Source of the DNA: Melastoma dodecandrum
Lineage: Eukaryota > Streptophyta > Magnoliopsida > Myrtales > Melastomataceae
Assembly: GCA_029817715.1 (NCBI GenBank)
Contig: JARUPY010000474.1
Span: 4,588,001 to 4,652,000, forward strand
DNA: 64,000 bases
Direction: 5' to 3'
Part shown: positions 44,581 through 54,915 of the stretch, one piece after another
Layout of the letters: the number at the start of each line of letters is the position of its first letter
Position numbering within the stretch: position 1 is the first letter of the stretch
Notes under the pieces: generated by a model
What the model saw: only the letters and a program-made list of their open reading frames with translations
Databases searched by the model: none
Told to the model about the DNA's origin: nothing
Program-made: the position numbers and the translations under genes

Positions 44581-44752
44581 GCGAGAGGTGAATCCACTGG
44601 AATTAACCTGGCCAAGAAATTGAGTTATGACTGGGCCTGTAGTAGCTCTAGACCGATTAGCGCGGCTAATATCCGACCGAGGTAACGAGATTACTTTAAT
44701 GTTAGGAGAACCGTCTAGAGGTAGTGATAGAGCTGACAGGCATCTGCCTGTG
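44373..44752 (+). repeat. 190-bp tandem duplication in virus B ORF 1
   Basis: 44373-44565 and 44566-44752 are the same sequence (CCAACAATTTCATAGGCGAG...) with about half a dozen differences and short deletions in the second copy. The duplication and indels shift the reading frame from that of 41923-44580 to that of 44627-46444. Confidence 0.88.
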
Positions 44753-47255
44753 ATGCCTGTGAGGATACCAGTCCTGAGAGAGTCAAGAATTCAAACGCCC
44801 TCTGAAGTTTCTTCTAGAGCTAGTGATGTGGGAGAAGACATAATCGTGTCTCGACCAGCAGAAGCATCTGCTCCACCACTAATAGAAGAAATGTCTCGAA
44901 GGTCTACAGATTCGAGAAGCCCGTCTCAACATACGGGTAGAATCATAGGATATAGACAGGTATCATTACCAGTCTATGAAGATCCGGTAGATCAACCGAG
45001 AGAGGAATCAATACGGATGATGAGAGTTACCTATCCGAATAACTCTTTATCCAGTATTCCTAAAGTCTGTAAGGTTATTGAGCAAATAGCCGAGCAGATG
45101 TCTATGTCAGTAGACGAAATATGGAGGATGATAGAACCATCCCATGAGGTACCCAGAAATATTAATTTTAGTATAAGGAAAGAAGACTTGAGCACATATG
45201 TAGCTCTAACTTTTAAATTTTCTAGATACTATGAGTATTCTCTGGATACTTTGATAGACACTGGGTGTAACATAAGTTGTGCTAGACTCAATGCTCTACC
45301 AGATGAGTGGTGGAAACCACTGCAGAAACCCATCCATATGGTGAATGTAGATGGAATGGCGACAATTGTTAGCCATCAGGCCAATAATGTGCCTGTCTTT
45401 ATTGGTGGACAACAGTTCATCATTAAAGAGATCCTGGCCCATCATTTATTAGAGGCAGACGTCATAATTGGTAATGCCTTTCTAAAGGGACAAAAGGAAA
45501 ATTTACCTTTTGTGCAGGATGTCCATCATGTGTCCATAGGTGGTGTAAAGATCAATATTCTACAAGAACCTAAATTAAGGTTAAAGTTTGGGTTCTATCC
45601 GGTAAAACGGACAGAATATTATGGTAATTCACCCTGTGAAAGAGCTTTCAGAGTGCGAGCTCAGCGTGGTGATATACGGTTGGATGAGAACGATTTATGG
45701 GTGCAAACCCTATTTTCCCCAACGGATACCAGGAATTCTAACTGGTATGATGACTTGTTTCCTAAACAAGAAGTGTGTATGGCAGTAAAGTTAACTGGGA
45801 CAAAATGGAATAAGTTCTTGGTAAAACTTGCCGACAATTTTAGTGAAGATCCACTAAAATTGTGGAGTCAGAATAGCCTAAAGGCTAGACTCAAGTTAAA
45901 GGATCCCGGAACCATTATAAGAGCCAGGAATATTACATATACGGGTGAAATGGTTGAGGAATTTGACAAACAAATTCCTGAGTTGCTTGGAAAAGGCTTG
46001 ATTAGGGACAGTTACAGTCCACATTCTAGTCATGCCTTTATGGTAATTAATCATGCCGAGCAGGTGCGAAGAAAAGCACGAAAGGTTATAGACTAGCGTC
46101 AGCTTAATAAAGCTACCAAAGACGATGGCTATAAGATTCCTACAGCAGGAGACTTAATTGATAGAGTAAGTTTGAGCCAACCAAAATTCTTTTCAAAATT
46201 TGACTTGAAAAGTGGATACTAGCAAGTCAAGATGGAAGAAGAGTCGGTTCCTCTAACTGCCTTCAATGCTTCGCAGGGAATGTTTGAATGGCTGGTGATG
46301 CCATTCGGCCTGAAGAATGTTCCAGGCGTTTTTCAGCGCAAAATGGATAATGCTTTCAAGCAGGTCAGAAAATTTTGTGCGGTCTACATAGACAATGTGT
46401 TAGTCTACAGTCAGACTGAAGACGATCACATGAGGCACCCTTGACAAGGTGACTGATGTCTTCCGGCAGGAGGGCATGATTTTATCAGAAAGAAAGATAG
46501 AATGGTTTAAGGAGTCAGTTAATTTTTTAGGCATGGAGATTGAGCAAGGAAAAATTAAATTACAAAGCCATATTGCCGAAAAAATTGTTGATTTTCCTGA
46601 TAGACTTGATGATAGAAAACAAGTCCAAAGATTTTTTGGATTTGTTAATTATGCAAGAAATTTTGTGAAGGATCTTTCCCAAGATCTAGAGAGGATTTCA
46701 AAGAAAACATCTTCTGTGAATCCTTGGTTATGGGAAGATGAGGATACTCATGCTATTCAGAGGATTAAGAGAAAGGTTAAAAATTTACCTTAACTCTCTT
46801 TACCATCTGATATAGATGAGCTAGTCCTGGAAATTGATGCTTCTAACGAGTTTTGTGGAGCTGTCCTTAAGATTAAAGGAAGAAAGCCTGAACCCGTTTA
46901 TAAGTATTGGTCGGGTAGTTTTAAGGGGTACGAACTCCGATACCCGATACACGAAAACGAAGTATTGGCTTTAAAAAATGGAATAAAAGCCTTTTACATC
47001 TTTTTGGCACCAAAGAAATTTTTAGTGCGCTCTGACTCGACCTATGTAAAAAGATTTATGAGTCTAAACCTCAAAGAGGCTAGGCAGACTAGACTTTTGA
47101 TGTTGCAGGAATGGTTTAGCTATTATAAATTCGATGTCGAATACATTTCTTCAGACAAAAATATAATAGCTGACTCTCTCCCTAGAGAACTTACAGATGG
47201 ATCCAGCCGTGAAGAGAAAGATCGGCTGGGGATGCAAGCAGGAGGGACACTCTAA
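44627..47255 (+). pseudogene. Virus B ORF 1, protease-RT-RNase H part
   Basis: Aspartic protease DTGC (45257-45268), then RT: KFFSKFDLKSGY followed by a TAG (46220-46222), FEWLVMPFGLKN, VYIDNVLVYS. The second catalytic Asp of YxDD is Asn (46385-46396), so RT is inactive even apart from stops (also TAG 46094-46096 and TAA after 46790). A frameshift near 46438 moves to the frame of 46449-47255, with IDASNEFCGAVL and RNase H ending LPRELTDGSS. It overlaps the start of ORF 2 at 47197. Confidence 0.82.
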
Positions 47256-49227
47256 GAAGGTATGTCCTAACAAGAGAGATAGTGAGCATAGTGATGCTGG
47301 TTTCAATTCTGGAACGAAATCAGCCTTGTGCTGGCAGTGTAAGCGACCTGGACATAGATCTTTCGAATGTCCAAATAAACTGAAAGCTGCGGATTCCCAG
47401 AAGGGAGTGGCTAATCTCAAGGAGAAGGTAATTACCAACTCCAAGAGAAAAGTGGAAATAGATCTCCAGAAGGAGATGGTTGATCCTAAGGAGAAAGCTT
47501 CGGCTAGCTCTAAAGGAAAAATGAAGATTGATTCTCAGGAGAGAATGGTTGAACCTAAGGAAAAGATAATAACCAATTCCAAAGGGAAAGCAGAGAAAAA
47601 TTCCCAGAAGGGAATGACGGGCCCTAAGGGAGAAGATAATGTCAACCCCAAAGGAAACGTGATGAAAGACTCTCAAGAGAGGGTGGCTGATCCTGAAGAG
47701 GTAAGCTCTAAAGGAAAGGCAAAGATGGTAGATCTAAAGGAAGAAGCTCAGGCTGATTCCTAAGGAAAAACCAAAAAGAAGAGGAAAGCGAAGTAGCTTA
47801 GGTCTTCTGGTCCTAAGAAGGATGGAAAGGTTGAAGAACCTTGGTGGTATCCTTTAACCACGGAGCAATTTAATTACTGCCGAAATCACCAGGCCAAAGA
47901 GCAGAAAATCTCCATAAATCAAGCTGTTAAGTCCTATAAGACTTTATTACAAAGTCAGAAGGAACGAAAAGAGCGGATGGAGACTGAGTATGCTGAGGAG
48001 GAGGCAAAGTTCAAAGCCTTCATAGGAGAGCCAGTTGTTCAGAAGGAAGAACATCCTGACGACACGGCGGAGATGGAGTATGACGAGTATTTCAATTACG
48101 AAATACCGGGCACACTCGAAGAAGGTAATCCTAAAACTCAGGAGGACCTTGAGGAAGCATTTCCTGAAGGAGGTTCAGTTAAAGAACCTGGTGAGCAAGC
48201 TCACGATGACAAAGGTCATGAAGATCTAGATGAATCTTGGTTTTTTGATTTGGACTCTTTCGAAGATGGATCCCCATCTTGGGATGCAACTGTTGTCTGT
48301 GGAGGACTCATGGGTGGTATTAAAAACAATTACCAATGCCAGATTGAGTTTTTTGCAACAAAGGCGATAGAGTACATCAAAGATCTAGAGTCTAAGTTAT
48401 CATACAAAGCTTTAGATGGAGAAGAACTGTTTAAAACCGTAAGGGATATACAGCAAATTCTCACAACGACTATGTCCATATTACCTTGTGAGGTCAAAGA
48501 CTATGAGACTTCAAAAGTAGTAGTGGATATGAGAGAATCCTCACTCGAGGAGAACTCTGTACTTCAACCGTATATGCACTGGATATCGGAGAAGTGGCCG
48601 TCCCTGAGAATTAATTCAGGTATGGTGGGAGTTGCTTTACCATATTTGTACGCAGGTTTTGTCGACATTCTGGAGATTGACAGATCAGAACCAGAACAGA
48701 TAGAACCATTACCTCACTTGGTAAAGTTCATACTCGGATGCCTTGGATACGGGTCAAAGTATGCCACGGCATTGATTACTAGCACTATGATGGAGGAGGA
48801 AGAACATGAAAAGTTTGGGAAAGTAATTCTTCCCAACATGCAAGTTTGGGACATCCATCCTAGTGAAAGTAGGCATCTGATAGAACCTCAACGACAGGAC
48901 CTTGATCAGAAAGGTTTATGGCGAAAGTATTACAAGGATAAAACTGTAAGAAAAGCCATAAAGGTCGAGTTCTTGATGGATGTGCTCGAGCACGTATTTG
49001 CCCGCAAGGAGTTATATTATGTGCTCAGTGACGGGATGACAACTGTCACGATCCTCCGTTCCTATCTCAGTTATGCAGACGAGCAAGCAGGGAAGCGAGG
49101 ATGGGAGAGAGTTTTGGATCTTCTGAATAGTTTCTCGAAGAGAGAAAACTTTGAGTTGTGCCTCCGGACAGATACCTTTGAAGTCTGGAGAAAAATCGCT
49201 GACTACACCGACAAATCCTTAGCATAG
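47197..49227 (+). pseudogene. Virus B ORF 2, unknown protein with zinc knuckle and 23-residue repeats
   Basis: One frame of about 676 codons interrupted by only two stops (TAA 47761-47763 and TAG about 30 bp later). The N-terminus has two zinc-knuckle-like units: GCKQEGHSKKVC (first Cys lost) and an intact CWQCKRPGHRSFEC (47329-47370). A Lys/Glu-rich region follows, built of four 23-residue repeats (47410-47685). After an acidic stretch comes a folded-looking C-terminal domain of about 300 residues with conserved-looking Trp, Tyr and Leu that I do not recognise. Located behind RNase H, like ORF 2 of florendoviruses and the last ORF of tungrovirus. Function unknown. Confidence 0.65.
47410..47720 (+). 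repeat. 69-bp repeats encoding 23-residue Lys-rich units
   Basis: Units start at 47410, 47479, 47548 and 47617, with a shorter fifth. Consensus pattern: x-x-P-K-E-K-x4-S-K-G-K-x4-S-Q-E-R-M. Periodicity is exact at 69 bp over four units, although bases have diverged. Confidence 0.82.
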
Positions 49228-49452
49228 CGATTTAAACAAGATGAAGAGAGAGCCCGACAAAATTTTGAAGGAGGACTCTATGAGGAAACTGGCGAGACAT
49301 TAAATGCCAGAGAAGAAGGAATCTCCCAGGACAGAGCAATGATGCAGACAGGAGAAGAAAATTGTATAAAGATAGATTAGATAATTTTGTAGCTTTTTTA
49401 AGCTTTTGATAAAGTAGATTCTTTTACTTTTGAGCTGGCACCAGCTTCTTCG

Positions 49453-49460
49453 TATATATA
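49453..49460 (+). promoter_or_regulatory. Virus B TATA box
   Basis: TATATATA about 225 bp after the ORF 2 stop, upstream of a leader with the 102-codon ORF and the primer site. The position fits the pregenomic promoter. Confidence 0.55.
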
Positions 49461-49916
49461 TTTCACGACCCTCTACCTCATTTGGGGAGGCGATCTGAAT
49501 AGAGAATTTTCTCTCACATCTCTCTGAGTCAAAATTTTTTGATCGTTCTCCAACAATACCTTAAGGAATCAAGAGTAGTTAGAGTTAATCAAAATTGATT
49601 AAAACTAACTAAAGGTTAGATTTGCGAATCGAAACCTTGAAGGAAAAGTCTTTATGACTAAACCTTGTTTTTGGATGAGGAGTGTCAATATAAGACCCTC
49701 AAGGTAAGGGCATTCGGATGACACAGAAGAGCCTCTCCCTCTCACAGGATTCTCAAGGTTGAGAAGTAAGTTACTCTTGAATTTCCAGAAATTGCGGAAG
49801 CTTGGTGAACCCTCAGAGCTATCCCATTGAGTAAGGTATTATAAGCATCTTAGTTTGAGTTGTTTATGTTGATCTTTATATCCTGAAAGACAGGAGCAAT
49901 TGCACGAGTCATTCGT

Positions 49917-50225
49917 ATGACTGATTGTCCAAACCCCGACTTATTCCATTTGGATCACAGTGTGGGCAAGGATTCTACTACTGGTCTTCTCAATACAGTA
50001 GTAGATCGTCTGGATATTCTATCAGCACAGATAACTCGGTTATCTACGCTTATAGAGAGTTATTCTAAGAAATTAGAAAAACTGACTCTAGTACAGAGTG
50101 AATTTGAGGAATATTTCCTTGAAGGTAAGTCCAATCTCGGATTTACGGCAAGTTCAAAATACTCAAACGAGTATTTGAGGTTGGTGGAACGCCGACGACA
50201 AAGACAATTGAGAAAATCTTCTTAA
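49917..50225 (+). CDS. Virus B leader ORF (102 aa)
   Basis: Open frame between promoter and primer site, in the same relative position as the 130-codon ORF of virus A but with no sequence likeness. The middle (VVDRLDILSAQITRLSTLIESYSKKLEKL) has a leucine/isoleucine heptad pattern and should form a coiled coil; the C-terminus is very basic (RRRQRQLRKSS). It is intact although the rest of the virus is decayed. Coiled-coil small proteins with basic tails are known as virion-associated proteins in this family; a match here is only inference. Confidence 0.5.
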   Translation: MTDCPNPDLFHLDHSVGKDSTTGLLNTVVDRLDILSAQITRLSTLIESYSKKLEKLTLVQSEFEEYFLEGKSNLGFTASSKYSNEYLRLVERRRQRQLRKSS

Positions 50226-50320
50226 ATTCGATTTCTGGCATTTCTGAAGAATATCTAGCATGCTGATAATTAACTCTTTGGGAAGTTAATTTGCTTCGCT
50301 AGCCTTCAGTTTATCCTAAT

Positions 50321-50333
50321 TGGTATCAGAGCC
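50321..50333 (+). promoter_or_regulatory. Virus B tRNA-Met primer-binding site
   Basis: TGGTATCAGAGCC, identical to the core of the virus A site; about 870 bp downstream of the TATA box. Confidence 0.82.
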
Positions 50334-50936
50334 CGCTTAAGAACAATTTTCTTTATTGTCTTGAAGGATTAAGTTAGAAGAAGTTAAGTTTTGGGAGGTT
50401 AAAATTAGAAACCAGAGAAAAGGGGAAAAAACGGTGAAGGTAAAAATAAAAACGAACAACGATGAAAAAAGAAATATTTTAGTGGACCACTGTAAGTTGG
50501 TACAATCCTCAACTAAATCGATTGCCCATCATTGTCCTCCTACAGAGGATCGATTATGCTCCCACGAAGGACACCAAGCTCGGTCGACGAAATGTTCACA
50601 AGAGTTCCCCAACCCCCAACTTCCTCGTACCAATCCGAGTTCCGCTTCTTCCCGCTCAAAAGCTAGCCTTTTGTATGTTCACCCGAAGTGAGAGGCCCGT
50701 TACAACTCTCAAGAACAAATACCCCAACAACAGCTACCACAATAACAACTAAGCATCGCTATTAGTGTGTGGTACGTCGCCTGTATTTTACACAGTGGAC
50801 TGCATCTCCGTCCGCTGTAAATTTAAATAAAATGTATCCTCAAAAGTCCTTTTTAGTGTGCTTTGGAGGAGATGATGAAAGAGTTCGTTGTTATTTCGCA
50901 TATCTCATCGTTTTGCTTGTAATGGCATGTTTGTGT
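50334..50936. other. Right flank of virus B and 3' flank of the reductase pseudogene
   Basis: No gene recognised. Some bases after the primer site are probably viral; the end of the insert cannot be placed. Confidence 0.4.
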
Positions 50937-52267
50937 TTAATCAAATGTGCCCTCCTGTGTCCTGCTGAAGAATGCACCAGTGAGGCCCTCGTCAGGGAGT
51001 AGCGCGAGGATCGTGGGGCCCTCGGCACCTTCCTCAATCGTCCAAGTGGCCCATGCTGTCATTTAAATCAGTCTTGACGAACCCAGGGCAAACACAGTTT
51101 ATGCGGAGATTCAGGTGCTTCTTGGCGATGGCCCTGGTGTAGCCATTCAGCAACGCTTTCGAGACTTTATATGCAGACATATCCTCAGGCCTGCCTTTGC
51201 TTTCCAACGATCCAGCCTTGTAGTATTTCAGGTACTCCTGCGCTACTTCCTCGACCTTCTCTTTGGTTATGTCTTTGCCATCGTTCAAAACTCCCTTCGC
51301 CCAACCGTCTGGCAGAAACTGCGCACACGATTAGTCAGCAAACTAGCATTTCTTTCATTCAGAACGTTGCCTTCCTTTCTCAAGCTCACCATTAATCTGC
51401 CCATGGAGGACAAAACGTTGACGACTCAAGGGAACTTGGAAAGGTGGAGCAGGGGCAAGAATGCCTCGATCATTTTCTTGGCACTGTATTACTTGATATT
51501 CATGCAGTATTCAGTTTGCTCATATGATTCGGTTGCGAACTTGCCCCACTGGGCTGCTCGCTGCACAAATCAAGACGGTTGATATATCCTTTCATCTGAA
51601 TGAAGAAGAAAAACCGAAGTATTGAAGATGAATCACCTGTCCAAGGCCAGCGTTTTGCAAAGCTTCGAAATTCATGGCGAAACCCCAGCATTGTTCACCT
51701 CGATTTTGGGCAATTCACTCGACACAAGGATGCAAAGGTTTTAATGGAACCCAGATCGATAAACAGAATCGTAATTTTGACGTTTCCGCAACGAGAAAAA
51801 CAGATAACAGCAACTCCATCGTTCAAAACCAACCGAACAGGGATGACTTGATAATAATAATCCTATGGTTTATGCCTAGCTGATGAAATGCAAGGTTTGT
51901 GGTAGCAAAAGGTGGAGTACCAGAAAATCGAGCTTCCCGAATTTGGCCTTGATGAATTCAATGAGCGAGGAAATGTTGCAGGTATCCGTGACCACGAGCT
52001 GGTGGAAGGCCAGGTTGTCATCGGGAACACCCTCTTCCTTCTAGAGCTTCTGGACAGCCTCAAGCCCCCTCTTCTCGTCCCTGGCCGTCAAAATAACAGT
52101 CACCCCTTTGGCAGCAAGGAGCTTGCAAATCCCGAAACAGATCCCCTTGTTGGCTCCGGTGACAACCGCGACTCTGTATGTAAGATGACACAAGAAAAGG
52201 CGTCACGACGAACACGAGGAGGAACATGTTAAAGAAAGGAGCTGGACCTGCCGTGGGAATCCTCCAT
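50937..52267 (-). pseudogene. Short-chain dehydrogenase/reductase, copy 1 (menthone/salutaridine reductase-like)
   Basis: Exons 52267-52248, 52173-51921, 51698-51637, 51560-51390, 51308-50937. The NADPH-binding motif [12 protein letters not shown], and YKVSKALLNGYTR (catalytic YxxxK) are visible. Lesions: TAG in exon 2 (after AVQKL), a frame-shifting deletion in exon 3, stops in exon 4 (after CMNIK and after LSKFP), and a one-base insertion near 51045 in exon 5. The family reduces carbonyls of terpenoids and alkaloids. It is a tandem paralogue of 54126-54915. Confidence 0.88.
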
Positions 52268-52368
52268 GGCGGACAGACGACAAGTTTGAGGCAGATGTTT
52301 TAGTTTCGTAAAAAGCAAGTGGCGGAGACTTTTATAGAAAAAATGTAGAAGAGAGATTGTCGTAAATC

Positions 52369-53611
52369 AGGGATGAGGAGGTTCAGGGTGGGTAGGTTCT
52401 AGAAACCTACTCTATAATGACCGGTTCTTTATTTTTAGAACCTAAAACTTATCATGTGGCTTAAAGAACCACTCAAGAACCAACATGTCGGTTCCGGTAT
52501 TAGATCCCCATACTCATCGAGCCATAACCAGTATTGGGAAAATAAAAAATCAAAAAAGCCAAGCCAAGCAGAAGCGATGCACATAGGAGAGGACGACAAT
52601 CAATCATCGATCAAGCTAAATATAGCAAAAAACAAAGTAGGCAATAGAACCCTAAGAAAACCCACAACTCAAAAATAATCAAAACCCGAAATTTAAACTC
52701 AAAACAGCGCAAACAGCAGAAACAGAGAACCACTCCACCCGATTCCAAGCAGGGGTGTCGGAAAAAAGAAAGTCAGTCAACATGGGAGAATGAGAGGAGA
52801 ATACCCTAACGGAGGTAAGTGAAGGCGGAGAGGCAATTGGTAAAAAGACTCTCGGGAGAGAGTCCTGATAGAACTAATGGAGGGTAGTGAAGAAGAAAAA
52901 TATATGAAGAAGAGTTCGAGAGGGGATGGAGAAAGGAAACGGAAGAAGCGTGTTGGGGAAAGGGGGATTGAACTTGAACCGATATTTTATTTTTTTATCT
53001 TATTATCTCAGGCCTAAGCGACGCCCTCTTTCCAAATCAGGCGATAAGGATGGGAGAGGGGGATTGAAATTGAACTAATATTTTATTTTTTATATTATTA
53101 TCCCCCCTACTCCTAAATGAGGGGCGATTAGACCGTCCAATAAGAGATTTATATAAAAAAAAAAGAAAAAAAAGTAGATTTTTTGGGGTGGGCCGTGGGG
53201 AATGGTGGATCCCTTATCCTAAAAGCATACGACTCACTTTTTTTTATTTTTTCCTTTTTTTTCCTTTATTTCCTTCTCCTTTGATTAATTATGAAGCACG
53301 TAAAGTGACCACACTGACTCTCCCTCCCTTTTGGAGCCAAGGGAAAATCGAAACTGGGTTGGATAAAGTAAAATTTAGGAATGGGTTAGTAAAATTTAGG
53401 AACCTGAAAATTGGGTAAAATTTAGATTAGATTATAGGTTCTCTGGGTTGGTTCCGAGGGGAGAACATGGGACCGTCCTTGGTACCGTCGATTTTTTGAA
53501 ATTTAGAACCTAGAAGCTATCCGATCTATTCGAAAACCTGTTCTGACATCGACCCTATGATACCGGTTCCGACCGGTTTTCGATTTTATCTGGAACCTAT
53601 TCTCACGCCTA
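52369..53611. mobile_element. Non-autonomous hAT-like transposon
   Basis: Ac-like ends: left (C)AGGGATGAGGAGGTTC, right (minus strand) TAGGCGTGAGAATAGGTTC. Flanking 8-bp duplications CGTAAATC (52361-52368) and CGTAGATC (53612-53619) match at seven of eight positions, the hAT hallmark. About 1.24 kb with subterminal GGTTCC/ACCGGTTC motifs and no transposase. It lies directly upstream of reductase copy 1. Confidence 0.68.
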
Positions 53612-53857
53612 CGTAGATCATCTCTGCGTTATTTGAATGAATAAAAAATTATGAAAACAAGAAAATCATCAGCAAGTACGTATGCAAAATAGGAAAAGGG
53701 AGAAATTGGTCCATTTAATACAGCGGTTGCATGTCCCCCTTCCTTTCTCATTTTTACTCCTCCAGAATCATGAGTTTTGTACGGAAATACGGTTAGTTTT
53801 AAAAAAAATTTACGAAATACGGTCCAAGTTTCGTAAAATACGGTTTTACCGTCGATT

Positions 53858-54041
53858 GGGCGCGTTCAGAACGCGCCCCTCAGATTACAAAGAGGGCGGC
53901 GCGGTTCGAAAACGCGCCCTCCGTGTGTCCGAGTAAGGGGCGGGTTTCCAAAACCCGCCCCTTACGCAGCACCGTTTCGAGGGTGAATAAGGAAAAAAAA
54001 CCTAAGTGTACAAGGGGCGCGGTTTCAAAACGCGCCCCTTG
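53858..54041. repeat. Cluster of four GC-rich hairpins
   Basis: Four palindromes built on GGGCGCG...CGCGCCC: 53858-53878 (9-bp stem, 3-nt loop), 53892-53921 (stem with 3-nt bulge), 53934-53964 (14-bp perfect stem, loop CCA), 54011-54041 (11-bp stem, 9-nt loop). They lie between AT-rich DNA and a CCCCC-rich tract (54050-54120) that abuts the broken reductase exon. Confidence 0.85.
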
Positions 54042-54125
54042 AACAGCCAGCTCCCCCCGCGGCCCCCCTGTCCCCCCCGTCCCCCCCTCAACCTGCGGCC
54101 GCTCCCCCCGTCCCCCCGAGGGGCG

Positions 54126-54915
54126 ATTCATGGAGTATTCAGTTTGCTCGTATGATTCGGTTGCGATCTTGCTCCAGTCGACTGGTCGCTGTACAAATAT
54201 GGAGACGATTAATATGCTAGATCGAATCGAGTGACCCTTTGCTCTGAATGAAGAACAAAAACAAAAGAATCGAATAATTGCAGTTGAATAACCTGTCCAA
54301 TGCCAGAGTTCTGTAAAGCTTCAACATTCATGGTGGCTCCTGGCACCCCAGCATTGTTCACCTTGTTTATGGGCAATTCCCACAACAGATAACCAGATCA
54401 AGAAACAGAACCGAAATTTTGTCGTCGCTGCGACGAGGAAAAACAGATAACTATGGCTTGCTCGATCGATCAAAACAAACCCAACAGGGAAGACTCGATC
54501 ATAAACCAGTCGTTATGCCCAACCGATGAAATGCTAGGCAGGTTCATCGGGGCAAAAGGTCAAGTACCAGAATATCGAGCTTCCCAAATTCGGCCCTGAC
54601 GAATTCGACGAGCGTGGAAATGCTGCCGGCATCCGTGACCTCAAGCTGGTGGAAGACCAGGTTGTCATCGGAAAGGCCCTCTTCTTCCTTGAGCTTACGG
54701 ACGGCCTCGAGCCCCCTCTTCTCATCCCTGGCCGTCAAAACAACAGTGACCCCTTTGGTGGCAAGCAGCTTGCAGATCCCGAAGCCGATCCCCTTGTTGG
54801 CTCCCGTAACAACGGCGACTCTGTAAGACGGGGAAAAAGAGAGAAGGCATCATCATAAAAGGCACGAAAACACGAGGAACAGGTTGAAGAAGTACCTGGT
54901 GGGGAAATCAGCCAT
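54126..54915 (-). pseudogene. Short-chain dehydrogenase/reductase, copy 2, truncated
   Basis: Exons 54915-54896, 54820-54568, 54361-54293 and the start of exon 4 (54188-54126). Exons 1-3 are intact: [27 protein letters not shown] (TGxxxGIG), [33 protein letters not shown]. Exon 4 stops being reductase after SYEQTEYSMN at about 54126, where GC-rich sequence begins. The catalytic YxxxK and C-terminus are lost. Copy 1 to the left carries the same exon order. Confidence 0.85.

Larger units (their letters stand above)
41923..50333 (+). mobile_element. Endogenous pararetrovirus B, decayed near-complete copy
   Basis: Plus-strand Caulimoviridae genome of at least 8.4 kb, distinct from pararetrovirus A. 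Order: capsid region with zinc knuckle, movement-like domain, protease, RT, RNase H (ORF 1 as three frames with stops), a second long ORF overlapping it, TATA box, leader with a 102-codon ORF, tRNA-Met primer site. A polyprotein followed by one long unknown ORF recalls florendoviruses, but capsid before movement domain is not what I expect there. No LTRs. Dead: several stops, frameshifts and a lost RT catalytic residue. Confidence 0.85.
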
